DNA from: Actinocrispum wychmicini
Lineage (GTDB): Bacteria; Actinomycetota; Actinomycetes; Mycobacteriales; Pseudonocardiaceae
NCBI RefSeq assembly: GCF_004345645.1
Contig: NZ_SLWS01000001.1
Span: 1,670,130-1,734,129, forward strand
Reading direction: 5' to 3'
Length of the DNA stretch: 64,000 nucleotides
Numbering within the stretch: position 1 is the stretch's first letter; each line of letters opens with the position of its first letter. Below the pieces are notes generated by a model that was given only the letters and a program-made list of their open reading frames with translations, had not been told where the DNA came from and searched no databases. Positions 25,345 to 32,889 of the stretch are shown here, one piece after another. A program made the position numbers and the translations under genes.

Positions 25345-25658
25345 AGCATCGGGCGGATCTCGATGGTCCCGTAGGTGGCCGCCGGGTGTTTCGCGGCGAT
25401 CTCGATGGCCTCGTCCAGGTCGGCGCAGTCGATCAGGCAGAACCCGCCCATCTGCTCCTTCGTCTCCGCGAACGGGCCGTCGGTCAGCAGTACCGCGTCG
25501 TCGCGCACGCGCACGGTCGTCGCGTCCGTCGGCGGGTGTAGCCCACCACCGCCGACGATCACGCCGCGTTCGATCATCTCCGCCGACCAGCCGCCGCAGC
25601 CGTCCTGGGCGTGCTCGGCGGATGTCTCGTCGCCGCAGATCAACAGCATGTACTTCAA
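25341..25658 (-). CDS. YCII/DGPF-domain protein partner of ECF42 sigma factor
   Basis: 105 residues. The DGPFAETKEQMGGFCLIDC motif is the DGPF signature of the YCII-related family, and the start KYMLLICGDE is typical. TTG 25658 is chosen as start because GAGGAGG ends 5 bases before it; the first ATG (25649) would be too far from it. It is translationally coupled to the sigma gene and is the expected target and/or modulator of that sigma. Enzymatic function is unproven. Confidence 0.9.
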   Translation of the reverse strand: MKYMLLICGDETSAEHAQDGCGGWSAEMIERGVIVGGGGLHPPTDATTVRVRDDAVLLTDGPFAETKEQMGGFCLIDCADLDEAIEIAAKHPAATYGTIEIRPML

Positions 25659-25720
25659 CTCGTCCTCCTCACAGGTGTCCCCTTCCTACGACGAACGGGC
25701 CCACCGTGAAAAGGACAGGT

Positions 25721-26050
25721 TCAGTCGACCGGTTCCCGGGCCGGGGGCAGTTCATTCTGCAACGCCGGCATCAGCTGGTCCGCCTCGTACGCGCGGGTCA
25801 GCTGCAGCATCGCCGCGCGATGCTCCTCCAGGGCTTGCGCGTGCGCCGCGATCAGGTCGTGGCCGTGCCGCATCTCGTAGTACATCGCCAGGAAGACGGA
25901 CGCCTGGACCTGCGCGGTCAGCTCCGAGGTCGGCTGTGGGGCCCCGCACGGCTCGGGGGCCTCCTGGAACAGCATCTCGGCGTACTCGATCCGGGCGAGG
26001 CCCAGCGCGCGGTTGCTCCCGTGCGTGGGGAAGTCGGGCTGCTCGGTCAT
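25721..26050 (-). CDS. Hypothetical protein, mostly alpha-helical
   Basis: 109 residues from ATG 26050. The sequence (RALGLARIEYAEMLFQEAP, then LTAQVQASVFLAMYYEMRH and AAMLQLTRAYEADQLMPAL) reads like a small soluble helical protein. No family is recognised. It lies between the sigma/YCII operon and the divergent crcB pair. Codon use and third-position GC look like the neighbours, which supports it being real. Confidence 0.6.
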   Translation of the reverse strand: MTEQPDFPTHGSNRALGLARIEYAEMLFQEAPEPCGAPQPTSELTAQVQASVFLAMYYEMRHGHDLIAAHAQALEEHRAAMLQLTRAYEADQLMPALQNELPPAREPVD

Positions 26051-26166
26051 GAGCGCAACGGTAGCCGGACATTCCGGGCTGGTTCGAGAAAGCTCGCCGA
26101 CAATCACCTGGCCCGGTGTCGGACATATCCCCCACCAGGGGACTGCCCCTACCTTGGGTGAAGCCT

Positions 26167-26637
26167 ATGGTCCGCCCGGCATATGTTGACCCGGTGAGCG
26201 GAGAGATCGATCCGGACGTCGACCTACGGGTCGAGGGGCAGCGGCGGGAGTTGGTCGGGCACCACGTCCAGGTGCTCGGCGCGATCGCGCTCGGCGGCGG
26301 GCTCGGCGCGGTGGCCCGGTACGGCCTGGCGCAGGCGATGCCCGTGCGTCCCGGCCAGTTCCCGTGGGCGACGTTCGTGACCAACGTGTCCGGCTGCCTG
26401 CTCATCGGCGTGCTCATGGTGCTCGTGGCGCGGGCACATCGGCTGGTCCGGCCGTTCTTCGGGGTCGGCGTGCTCGGCGGCTTCACCACGTTCTCCACAT
26501 ACGCGGTGGAGTTCCAGAACCTGTTGCGGGCCGGGCAGGTCGGGCTGGCGTTCGCCTACCTGGCGGGAACGTTGGTGAGCGCGGTGATCGCGGTCCTGAT
26601 CGGAGTCAAGACCACTCGTTCCGTGGTGCGCGCATGA
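26167..26637 (+). CDS. crcB: CrcB/Fluc-type fluoride channel subunit 1
   Basis: About 156 residues from ATG 26167, with a roughly 35-residue hydrophilic leader before four membrane segments. Diagnostic motifs: GGGLGAVARYGLA, PWATFVTNVSGCLLIGVLM (the asparagine lines the pore) and GVLGGFTTFSTYAVE (phenylalanine box). Fluc subunits form dual-topology dimers that expel fluoride. The next gene encodes a second CrcB and overlaps by 4 bp, as expected for a heterodimeric pair. The start is uncertain because the ribosome site is weak. I saw no fluoride riboswitch upstream. Confidence 0.9.
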   Translation: MVRPAYVDPVSGEIDPDVDLRVEGQRRELVGHHVQVLGAIALGGGLGAVARYGLAQAMPVRPGQFPWATFVTNVSGCLLIGVLMVLVARAHRLVRPFFGVGVLGGFTTFSTYAVEFQNLLRAGQVGLAFAYLAGTLVSAVIAVLIGVKTTRSVVRA

Positions 26638-26984
26638 CCGTTCTGCTTGTGTTCGTCGGCGCGATGGTCGGGGCGCCGCTGCGGTATCTGACCGACCGGG
26701 CCGTCCAGAAGCGACACGAGACCACGTTCCCGTGGGGGACGTTCACCGTGAACGTGACGGGATGCCTCATCCTGGGCGCGCTCAGTGGCGCGGGCTCCGC
26801 GTCGGCGACGTTCTCGCTCCTGGGAACGGGGTTCTGCGGGGCACTCACCACGTACAGCACGTTCAGCTACGAAACTTTCCGGCTGGCCGAACAGAAGGAG
26901 TACTTCTACGCGGCCATGAACGTCGTCGTGAGCATCGTCGCCGGCGTCGGCGCGGCGGTGATCGCGTACATGGCCGTCATGTGA
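26634..26984 (+). CDS. crcB: CrcB/Fluc-type fluoride channel subunit 2
   Basis: 116 residues from ATG 26634, in an ATGA overlap with the first crcB gene. Motifs: GAMVGAPLRYLTDRAVQ, PWGTFTVNVTGCLILGALSG and FCGALTTYSTFSYET. The short form has no N-terminal leader. Together with the preceding gene it should make a fluoride-specific channel in the plasma membrane. The last 8 bp overlap the convergent EamA transporter gene. Confidence 0.92.
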   Translation: MTVLLVFVGAMVGAPLRYLTDRAVQKRHETTFPWGTFTVNVTGCLILGALSGAGSASATFSLLGTGFCGALTTYSTFSYETFRLAEQKEYFYAAMNVVVSIVAGVGAAVIAYMAVM

Positions 26985-27846
26985 GCACAGGGACCTTCCT
27001 GCGTGTGTAGTTCTGCGCGACGACCGACGCCAGCACGATCGCCCCGCCCAGCGCCTGCAGCGCGGTCAGCTCCTGGTTCAGCACGAGCCAGCCGAGAGTG
27101 GTCGCGACCACCGGGCTGAGCAGGCTCAGGAACGTCACGTTGGTGGCGGACAGGTGGCGGATGCCGCGGAACCACAGGGCGTACGCGAACGCCGCGCCGA
27201 TGATGGCGAGGTACGCGTAGCCGGCGACGTTCGTGCCGGTCAGCGCGGGCGGCGGGCCTTCGACGAAGAACGCCAGCGGCAGCAGCACCAGGCCACCCGC
27301 GGTGAGCTGCCACCCGGTGGTGGCGAGCAGGGGAGCGGGTGACGTCCAGCGCTTGCTCAGCACGACACCCGTGGCCATGACGACCGCCCCGCCCACGGCC
27401 GCGAGGATGCCCAACGCGTCGAGCCGTGCGTCCGCGCGCAGCACAAGGAGGCTGACTCCGGCGACGCCCGCGATGGCGGTCAGCGTGGTTCGTAGCGTCA
27501 AGCGATCGCCCAGCAGACCGACGGACAGGCTGGCGACGATCAACGGCTGGATGGCGCCGACGGTCGCGGCCACGCCGCCAGGCAGCCGGTACGCGGCGAC
27601 GAAGAGCAGCGCGAAGAACGCGCCGATGTTGAGCACGCCCAGCACGAGCGCGCGCCACCACCAGATGCCTTGCGGGAGCCGTCGGGTGATCGCGATCAGC
27701 AGCAGACCCGCGGGCAGCGCCCGGATCACGGCCGCGAGCAGGGGCCGGCCGGGCGGCAGCAACTCGGTGGTGACCAGGTACGTGGTTCCCCAGATGGCCG
27801 GCGTGAGCGCGGTGGTGAGGACGATCCCGGTCCGGTTGCTTAGCAT
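26977..27846 (-). CDS. EamA-family (DMT) transporter
   Basis: 289 residues, ten hydrophobic segments in two EamA repeats (LTPAIWGTTYLVTTELLPPG near the start; AFAYALWFRGIRHLSATNV and FLSLLSPVVATTLGWLVLNQE in the second). Probably exports a metabolite or drug. It is divergent from a MarR gene, and a 9-bp inverted repeat overlaps its start codon, so MarR repression is likely. Confidence 0.88.
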   Translation of the reverse strand: MLSNRTGIVLTTALTPAIWGTTYLVTTELLPPGRPLLAAVIRALPAGLLLIAITRRLPQGIWWWRALVLGVLNIGAFFALLFVAAYRLPGGVAATVGAIQPLIVASLSVGLLGDRLTLRTTLTAIAGVAGVSLLVLRADARLDALGILAAVGGAVVMATGVVLSKRWTSPAPLLATTGWQLTAGGLVLLPLAFFVEGPPPALTGTNVAGYAYLAIIGAAFAYALWFRGIRHLSATNVTFLSLLSPVVATTLGWLVLNQELTALQALGGAIVLASVVAQNYTRRKVPVLT

Positions 27847-27874
27847 TAAGACAATTTACCTTAGGGCTAAGCAA
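27836..27874. promoter_or_regulatory. Long inverted repeat across the EamA start codon (probable MarR operator)
   Basis: TTGCTTAGC (27836-27844) and GCTAAGCAA (27866-27874) are perfect complements with a 21-bp AT-rich centre that itself contains ATTAAG and CTTAGG. The left arm covers the first codons of the EamA gene; the right arm lies 15 bp before the MarR start. Confidence 0.7.
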
Positions 27875-27889
27875 TTGATACCGTTGGGT

Positions 27890-28381
27890 GTGGCAGATCA
27901 CGTCGACCATGTCCTGGCGCAGTGGGCCGAAACCCGTCCCGACCTGGACGTCTCCCCGATGGGGGTGTTCGGCCGGCTCAGTCGGCTCAACCGGCTGGTG
28001 GACGGCGAACTGGGCCGTACGTTCGCCAAACACGACCTGGACCGGGCGTCCTTCGACGTGCTCGCCACGCTGCGTCGGGGCGGCGGCCGGCTCACCCCGG
28101 CGGAGCTGATGCGGTCGTCGATGATCACGTCCGGCGCGGTCACCCAGCGGCTGGACCGGCTGGAGACCCGCGGCCTGGTCACCCGGACCCCCAGCGACGC
28201 CGACGGCCGCGGCGTGTACGTCGACCTGACCGAAGAAGGGCGGGGCGTGATCGACCGGGCCCTGCCGGACCACGTCGACACCGAACACCGGCTGCTGGCC
28301 GGCCTCACCGGCCGCCAACGCCACGACCTCGCCCGGGTCCTGCGCGACCTGCTGGAATCACTGGGCGACGGTGTTGTCTAG
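27890..28381 (+). CDS. MarR-family transcriptional regulator
   Basis: 163 residues from GTG 27890. The winged helix (FDVLATLRRGGGRLTPAEL, SSMITSGAVTQRLDRLETRG, RTPSDADGRGVYVDLTEEG) is classical MarR with the conserved Asp-x-Arg wing (DADGRG). It is divergent from the EamA transporter, the usual arrangement for a repressor responding to the exported compound. Its end overlaps the convergent membrane-protein gene by 24 bp. Confidence 0.9.
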   Translation: MADHVDHVLAQWAETRPDLDVSPMGVFGRLSRLNRLVDGELGRTFAKHDLDRASFDVLATLRRGGGRLTPAELMRSSMITSGAVTQRLDRLETRGLVTRTPSDADGRGVYVDLTEEGRGVIDRALPDHVDTEHRLLAGLTGRQRHDLARVLRDLLESLGDGVV

Positions 28382-28810
28382 CCGGGCGTCGTACAGCCGG
28401 GTGTACCGGTCGATCCGCCACAGCTGGCCGAAGACGATCAACGTGGCGCCGAAGATCGTCGGCCACGGCTGCAGCGCGACCAGACCCCAGACCAGCAGCG
28501 CGAACCCGGCCCCGCCGGTCACCGCCAGCAGCCGCAGGACCTGCTTGAGCTCGTGCGGCAGCGACTTGCGGTCCTTGAGCCACATGCGTTCGCCGTAGAT
28601 TCCCCGCGACGACCAGCTCGTTGGCCGGTCCACCGGCGGGAACGCGCCCGGGTTGACGACCAGCCACCCGATCACCAGCGCCAGCGGGACAAGGCACCAC
28701 CAGCCGAACCACGCCCGGCTCCACACCGACAGGATGAACACCGGAACCGCCGCGAACCGGGTCCACACGCTCCACGGGTTCGCGTGCCTGCGCCAGGTCT
28801 CGTCCTTCAT
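28358..28810 (-). CDS. Small membrane protein, DUF6653-like
   Basis: 150 residues with two pairs of hydrophobic helices (about 18-52 and 92-125), separated by a conserved-looking loop FPPVDRPTSWSSRGIYGERMW written here as FPPVDRPTSWSS then RGIYGERMW. The arrangement resembles the uncharacterised DUF6653 family. It starts in a 4-bp overlap with the TetR gene upstream on the same strand (ATGA at 28807-28810), so the TetR protein probably regulates it. Function is unknown. Confidence 0.68.
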   Translation of the reverse strand: MKDETWRRHANPWSVWTRFAAVPVFILSVWSRAWFGWWCLVPLALVIGWLVVNPGAFPPVDRPTSWSSRGIYGERMWLKDRKSLPHELKQVLRLLAVTGGAGFALLVWGLVALQPWPTIFGATLIVFGQLWRIDRYTRLYDARLDNTVAQ

Positions 28811-29334
28811 TCGAACACTCCTTGGGTCACCATCTCGTTCACCAGCTGCCCGATCCGCTCGAACCCGTCCTGGCTGACCGCGTCCATGCCCAGGTATCGG
28901 CTCAGGTGCGCGCGCAGCGCGAAGCCGCCGAGCTCCAGGCTGACCAGGACGGCCGCGCGCAGCTTCGGGTCTTCGACCGGCCGGGCGTTGTTCGAAGCAA
29001 GCATTTGCTCGGTGGCGACGACCATCTCGTCGAACATCGACGCGGTGTCCTGGGCTCGTTCGACCATGGCGCGGGCCAGGTAACTGAGCACCGCGTTGCC
29101 GCCATCGGTCGCTTTGCCGTGAGCGTGCGCGTTGCGCGCGAACGCCATGGCGTACAGGTCGCAGGCTTCGACGAGTCCCTGCTTCGAGCCGAAGTGGTGC
29201 ACCACCAGGGCGGCGGAGACTTTCGCGTCCGCGGCGATCCGACGGACCGGGGTCGCTGCGAACCCGTCGGCACCGAAGCGCCGTAGGGCCGCGTCGCGGA
29301 TCCGGGCCCGCGCGGTCAGGTCACTGACATCCAC
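28807..29334 (-). CDS. TetR-family regulator
   Basis: 175 residues from GTG 29334. The helix-turn-helix is ARIRDAALRRFGADGFAATP, then VRRIAADAKVSAALVVHHFGSKQGL. The remaining two thirds are a helical ligand domain. It is translationally coupled to the small membrane protein. A perfect 8-bp-arm palindrome at 29383-29400 is its probable operator. The start could lie slightly upstream, but the domain begins here. Confidence 0.86.
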   Translation of the reverse strand: MDVSDLTARARIRDAALRRFGADGFAATPVRRIAADAKVSAALVVHHFGSKQGLVEACDLYAMAFARNAHAHGKATDGGNAVLSYLARAMVERAQDTASMFDEMVVATEQMLASNNARPVEDPKLRAAVLVSLELGGFALRAHLSRYLGMDAVSQDGFERIGQLVNEMVTQGVFE

Positions 29335-29382
29335 ACACTCAGGCTGAGCCGATGACCGGCCGGTCGTCAAACCGTTCAGGAA

Positions 29383-29400
29383 GCTGAACACTTGTTCAGC
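29383..29400. promoter_or_regulatory. Palindromic operator upstream of the TetR gene
   Basis: GCTGAACA (29383-29390), CT, TGTTCAGC (29393-29400): perfect arms of 8 bp with a 2-bp centre, 49 bp upstream of the GTG. An additional GTTCA at about 29375 pairs with the TGAAC inside the left arm. Confidence 0.72.
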
Positions 29401-29819
29401 CTCGACAGCGGTCGCGGCGACGCCGACTGATCGGAGGGCATCCCCGGCGGCCGACAAGCCGCCAGTGAAGCCGGTCCTTCAGTGCAGCCGGCGCCGGCCA
29501 CCCGCCACCACGACCAGACCTCAGGCGGGTCCGGCGGGGCGGGCATGACCGGCGAAGCCATGCGAGACTTCCGTCGAGACCGGGCCTGTGGCCGTGTCGC
29601 AGCGACACAGTGCTGTCCACATCGGACCAATGCCGGTCCGATGGCACCGTGTGCTCACGGCGAGGAGCGCCGTGTTGGTACATAGTTGAGCCATGAACAC
29701 GGTTGCCTCCGCTTCTCACCGTCGGTCTCAACTCGATTGGCGTGCAGACTCTATCGCGAATCCCCAGTCGCGGACATGCCTGGCGAGACGCGTTCGAATA
29801 ACGTTGGCCGATCTATCGG
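29401..29819. other. Gene-poor gap of about 420 bp with two hairpins
   Basis: No convincing gene. GTGTCGC-A-GCGACAC (29594-29608) and CATCGGACC/GGTCCGATG (arms 29620-29628 and 29635-29643) are perfect inverted repeats placed in tandem. They lie downstream of the leftward pentapeptide-repeat gene, so either could end its transcript, though there is no T tract. A 45-codon frame from ATG 29693 on the plus strand has neither a ribosome site nor a recognisable product. Confidence 0.5.
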
Positions 29820-30845
29820 TCAGCGGCTGAAACCCAACGTCGCCCAGCCCGGCCGGTCGGGAATGTCCCGCTCGCTCCACCCGGTCGGCCACTTCCGGCG
29901 CACTTTGCCGTTGACCTTGGTGAGGGCGCCGGAAAGACCCGTGTCGGTGTGCACACCGAAGTCGACCTCGCCTTCGAAGGCGGTACCGCGGAACGCGGCC
30001 CCGTCGCCCTTGAACGTGACCCGGCGGAAGTCGACCAGGCCGACGAACACCGCGGTACGGAAATCCGCGTTCGCGCGGAAAGTCGTCCCCCGCAGAGTGG
30101 TCGGGCCGACGAACCGGGTATGTACGAACGCCGCTGATCGCACGACCGCGTGCGTCAGTGCGAATTTGACCAAGGTCGCATTCGACAGGTTCAGCTCGAT
30201 GTCCGTCCAGAAGACATCCGCCGGACCGCTCGCGCCGTCGCCCGGACGCAGATGGCCGGCGAGCAGGGTCTGCGCGGCCTGACGGACCTCCAGCTCCTGT
30301 ACCCGACCTTCGTGAGCCGGGTGCCTGGCCCGATCGACGCGCGGGGATCGCAGCCGTGGGGAGTGGCCGTTCCCGGCCCGTCCCGGATCGGCCACGGGCG
30401 GATCAAAAGGCATCCGCAGATAGGCGCAGATCAGATTCACGATGGTCTGCCGATGGGCCGGATTGCCCTGGGCCAGACGTTCCAGGGCATAAAGCCCGGC
30501 CAACCGGATCGGCGCTTTGTCGCTGCCCAGCTGATCCGCTGCCTTGCCGTACAGTTCGGTCACCCGGCGTTCGGTGGCGTCGTGGTCTTTCTTCCACAGA
30601 TCGAGTTCAGCGGACCGTTGTCGGCGCGCGGCCAACAGCAGCGCCGCGGCGCCACCGGTGCCGATCACAATGTTGGACGCGGTGCGAATGGTGTCGAGTC
30701 TGATGGCGTCGCGCGGGTCGTTGGAGCCCAGCAACGCCAACAGCAATCCCACCGAGAGCCCAGCCACCAGCACCAAGCCGATCGTCCAGAGAACGATGGT
30801 CCGAGTGGAGAGCACCCGATGGTCGCTGTCCTTCTCACCAACCAC
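29820..30845 (-). CDS. Membrane-anchored pentapeptide-repeat protein
   Basis: About 341 residues. Two N-terminal membrane helices (TIVLWTIGLVLVAGLSVGLL and NIVIGTGGAAALLLAAR) are followed by a helical segment with the actinobacterial marker VTELYGKAADQLGSDKAPIR / LAGLYALERLAQ. The C-terminal third contains pentapeptide-like A(D/N)Lxx repeats with Phe/Leu at the centre (NLSNATLVKFALTHA, ANADFRTAVFVGLVDFRRVTF). The beta-helix probably sits in the cytoplasm; function is unknown. Start is uncertain: GTG 30845 or TTG 30854. Confidence 0.8.
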   Translation of the reverse strand: MVGEKDSDHRVLSTRTIVLWTIGLVLVAGLSVGLLLALLGSNDPRDAIRLDTIRTASNIVIGTGGAAALLLAARRQRSAELDLWKKDHDATERRVTELYGKAADQLGSDKAPIRLAGLYALERLAQGNPAHRQTIVNLICAYLRMPFDPPVADPGRAGNGHSPRLRSPRVDRARHPAHEGRVQELEVRQAAQTLLAGHLRPGDGASGPADVFWTDIELNLSNATLVKFALTHAVVRSAAFVHTRFVGPTTLRGTTFRANADFRTAVFVGLVDFRRVTFKGDGAAFRGTAFEGEVDFGVHTDTGLSGALTKVNGKVRRKWPTGWSERDIPDRPGWATLGFSR

Positions 30846-30900
30846 GATAACCAATGGTGCCCGACGGGACGGGCGCCGACAACGTCCACCCGAGTTGTCC

Positions 30901-32364
30901 CTAGCAGCGGTCGAATGTGATCACGACCGCGCTGCCGGCCGCGATGTCCAGGCTGACTGTGCCGTTGCGCACCCGGACATGGTCCGGGTGGCCCGGCCGT
31001 AGGTGACCATTGCGGTCCACCGTGGACCCCTGAATCGAGGTTTGCTCGTCGGCCAGCGCGGTGCCGGTCATGCGCAGGACCTCGGCTCCGCTGCTGTGTC
31101 CGCCGACGTTGATATCCAGATGCACGGGCCCCGCGTTGGTGTCGTCCTTCTGCAGCACGGCAATACGCGTACGGCCGTCGTCGCCGCGCACGGCGTATGC
31201 GGTGATGTTGCGGTCGGTCGACACGGTCACCGGCAGGAACGTGCCCGGACCCATCTGGCGGGCCATCCACAGGCCGTAGAAGATCGGCATGGCCTTGTAG
31301 ACCTGTGCGGTCTCGTCGTCTTTGGTCGCCGCGCAGAACGGTGTGTAGCGCTGGAACTTGCCGTTCCAGATCGGCTCGTTGCAGACGCCCAAGCCGCCGT
31401 GGATGTTCACGCCGGACATCCCCGCCTGTGCCAACGACAGGCTGTAGTCCATGCCCCACAACGCGGACGCGTACTTGTTGCTGACGCCGTCGACGCCGCC
31501 GCCGAACGCGGAATTGGCTTCGTCCACCCGCATCGGCAGGTTCGCCGCCCGCGCCGCCGCGAGGTTCTTCGCCACGGAGTTCAGCTGTGCGGTGACCGTC
31601 GCCGGGGCCATCAGCTTCGCGATCGTGGTGTCCGGGCCGCCGACGTACTGGTGCACGGTCAGCATCGAGAACTTGTCGTGGTCGTCCGTTGCCAGGCCGG
31701 CCGCCCACGACGACGACGTGCTCGCTGTGTCCGGGCCAGCGATGCGGGTGGTGCCGACCGCGGCCGCGCACGTCTCCCAGTCCTTCTTGTAGTCCGCGTA
31801 CGCGTAACCCGCGGGCCGGAAACCCTTGCCCGCCCACTGGTCCGGCTCGTTGCCGCACTCCGCGGCCACGAGTTTCCCGCCCAGGGTCCGGGCCATCGTC
31901 CTGGCCTGGTCGGCGCCGAGCGCCGGGTCCCAGCGGCCCAGGTTGATCCCCACCTCGGCCCGCCAGCCCGTCTGGGCCAGCAACGTGTTGAGCCGTTGGA
32001 TGTCGGTCGGGGTGACCACGTCGTTCACCCAGGGCGGCAACGGGTTCGGCGGCTGCTGGCCGCGCGGGACCCACAGCGTGTCGCGGTCGAGCGTGTTCCC
32101 GGAGATCCGGACGTTGCTCCGGCCCAGCGTCCGGAACAACGCGGCCACATTGCCCTTGGTCGGGTCGAGGTTGCCGATCCCGAGTTCGCGCATCTCGAAC
32201 GACAGGCCGACGAAGTCCGCCGGCAGCCGGCCGGCCGGATGGGCGCTGTCGACCGTGATCGTCCCAGTGATCGGTACAGTAATAGGTACAGCTTGGGCGG
32301 TCTGTCCCGCGACCATCACGAGCGCGGCGAGAGCGGCGGCCCAGCCGGTTCTGATTTCGCGCAT
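30901..32364 (-). CDS. Secreted GH79-like glycoside hydrolase (beta-glucuronidase/heparanase type)
   Basis: 487 residues from ATG 32364 (AGGGAG upstream). A signal peptide (about 1-25, ending AGQTAQA) leads to a (beta/alpha)8 domain with acid/base glutamate in AAECGNEPDQW (about residue 173) and a candidate nucleophile glutamate in PMRVDEANSAFGGG (about 282), spaced as in clan GH-A. The C-terminal beta domain (about 390-487) matches the GH79 C-terminal type. It would remove glucuronic acid or a related sugar from polysaccharides outside the cell. It is divergent from a secreted haem peroxidase. Confidence 0.8.
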   Translation of the reverse strand: MREIRTGWAAALAALVMVAGQTAQAVPITVPITGTITVDSAHPAGRLPADFVGLSFEMRELGIGNLDPTKGNVAALFRTLGRSNVRISGNTLDRDTLWVPRGQQPPNPLPPWVNDVVTPTDIQRLNTLLAQTGWRAEVGINLGRWDPALGADQARTMARTLGGKLVAAECGNEPDQWAGKGFRPAGYAYADYKKDWETCAAAVGTTRIAGPDTASTSSSWAAGLATDDHDKFSMLTVHQYVGGPDTTIAKLMAPATVTAQLNSVAKNLAAARAANLPMRVDEANSAFGGGVDGVSNKYASALWGMDYSLSLAQAGMSGVNIHGGLGVCNEPIWNGKFQRYTPFCAATKDDETAQVYKAMPIFYGLWMARQMGPGTFLPVTVSTDRNITAYAVRGDDGRTRIAVLQKDDTNAGPVHLDINVGGHSSGAEVLRMTGTALADEQTSIQGSTVDRNGHLRPGHPDHVRVRNGTVSLDIAAGSAVVITFDRC

Positions 32365-32889
32365 GCCGGTCTCCCTGTGCGTACCGGCGGCGCGCCCGGA
32401 CGGGCGGTCTTCGACCGGCGACGGTACGTGGTCCGGACCAATCCAGTCAATGCCCCGGTCCGCGACGGCGGTCTGGAACGAATTCGGCCGCCGTCGCGGA
32501 AAGGCGAGAATGCCGCGCCGGGTCACCCGGAAGTGTTCTAGACCAATTTGAGATCGGCGAAACCGGAGCGGGCGGTTTGCCGGGGCGGCCGGACGGACGT
32601 ACTGCTGACCAGCCCGAACTCACCCGCTGGGCCGGTCGGCCCAGCGGGACATTGCCAGGGAACGCGTTCATCCTGCCGGGGGACACGATGACCTAAGGGA
32701 ATCGTGTCATGGGGACATTGACCAAACTGTGCGACACGTTCTAAATTTTCCGGTTACCACAACCCTGCGATTTCTCCAAGCTATTCCGCGGACCCGGGAC
32801 GACCCTGCCGTTTTGGTCGGGCCGTGTTCGTTCCGCGCTCATTTTTCCTCAAGCACCGTCCGGATTGATCATCCTTACGGGAGTGGGCA
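32365..32889. promoter_or_regulatory. 525-bp intergenic region with two strong dyads between divergent secreted-enzyme genes
   Basis: CCCGCTGGGCCG (32623-32634), GT, CGGCCCAGCGGG (32637-32648) is a perfect 12-bp-arm hairpin. GACACGAT (32682-32689) and ATCGTGTC (32701-32708) form a second dyad with an 11-bp spacer. No gene is seen. The AT-richer stretch from 32730 to 32880 presumably carries the peroxidase promoter and its GGGAG ribosome site at about 32879. Confidence 0.65.

Noticed and set aside
26051..26166. Fluoride riboswitch upstream of the crcB genes
   Set aside because: I looked for the pseudoknot and conserved core of the crcB RNA motif in the 116 bp before the start and found nothing convincing.
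29693..29830. 45-codon frame on the plus strand
   Set aside because: No ribosome site, no recognisable product and basic composition typical of random high-GC frames.
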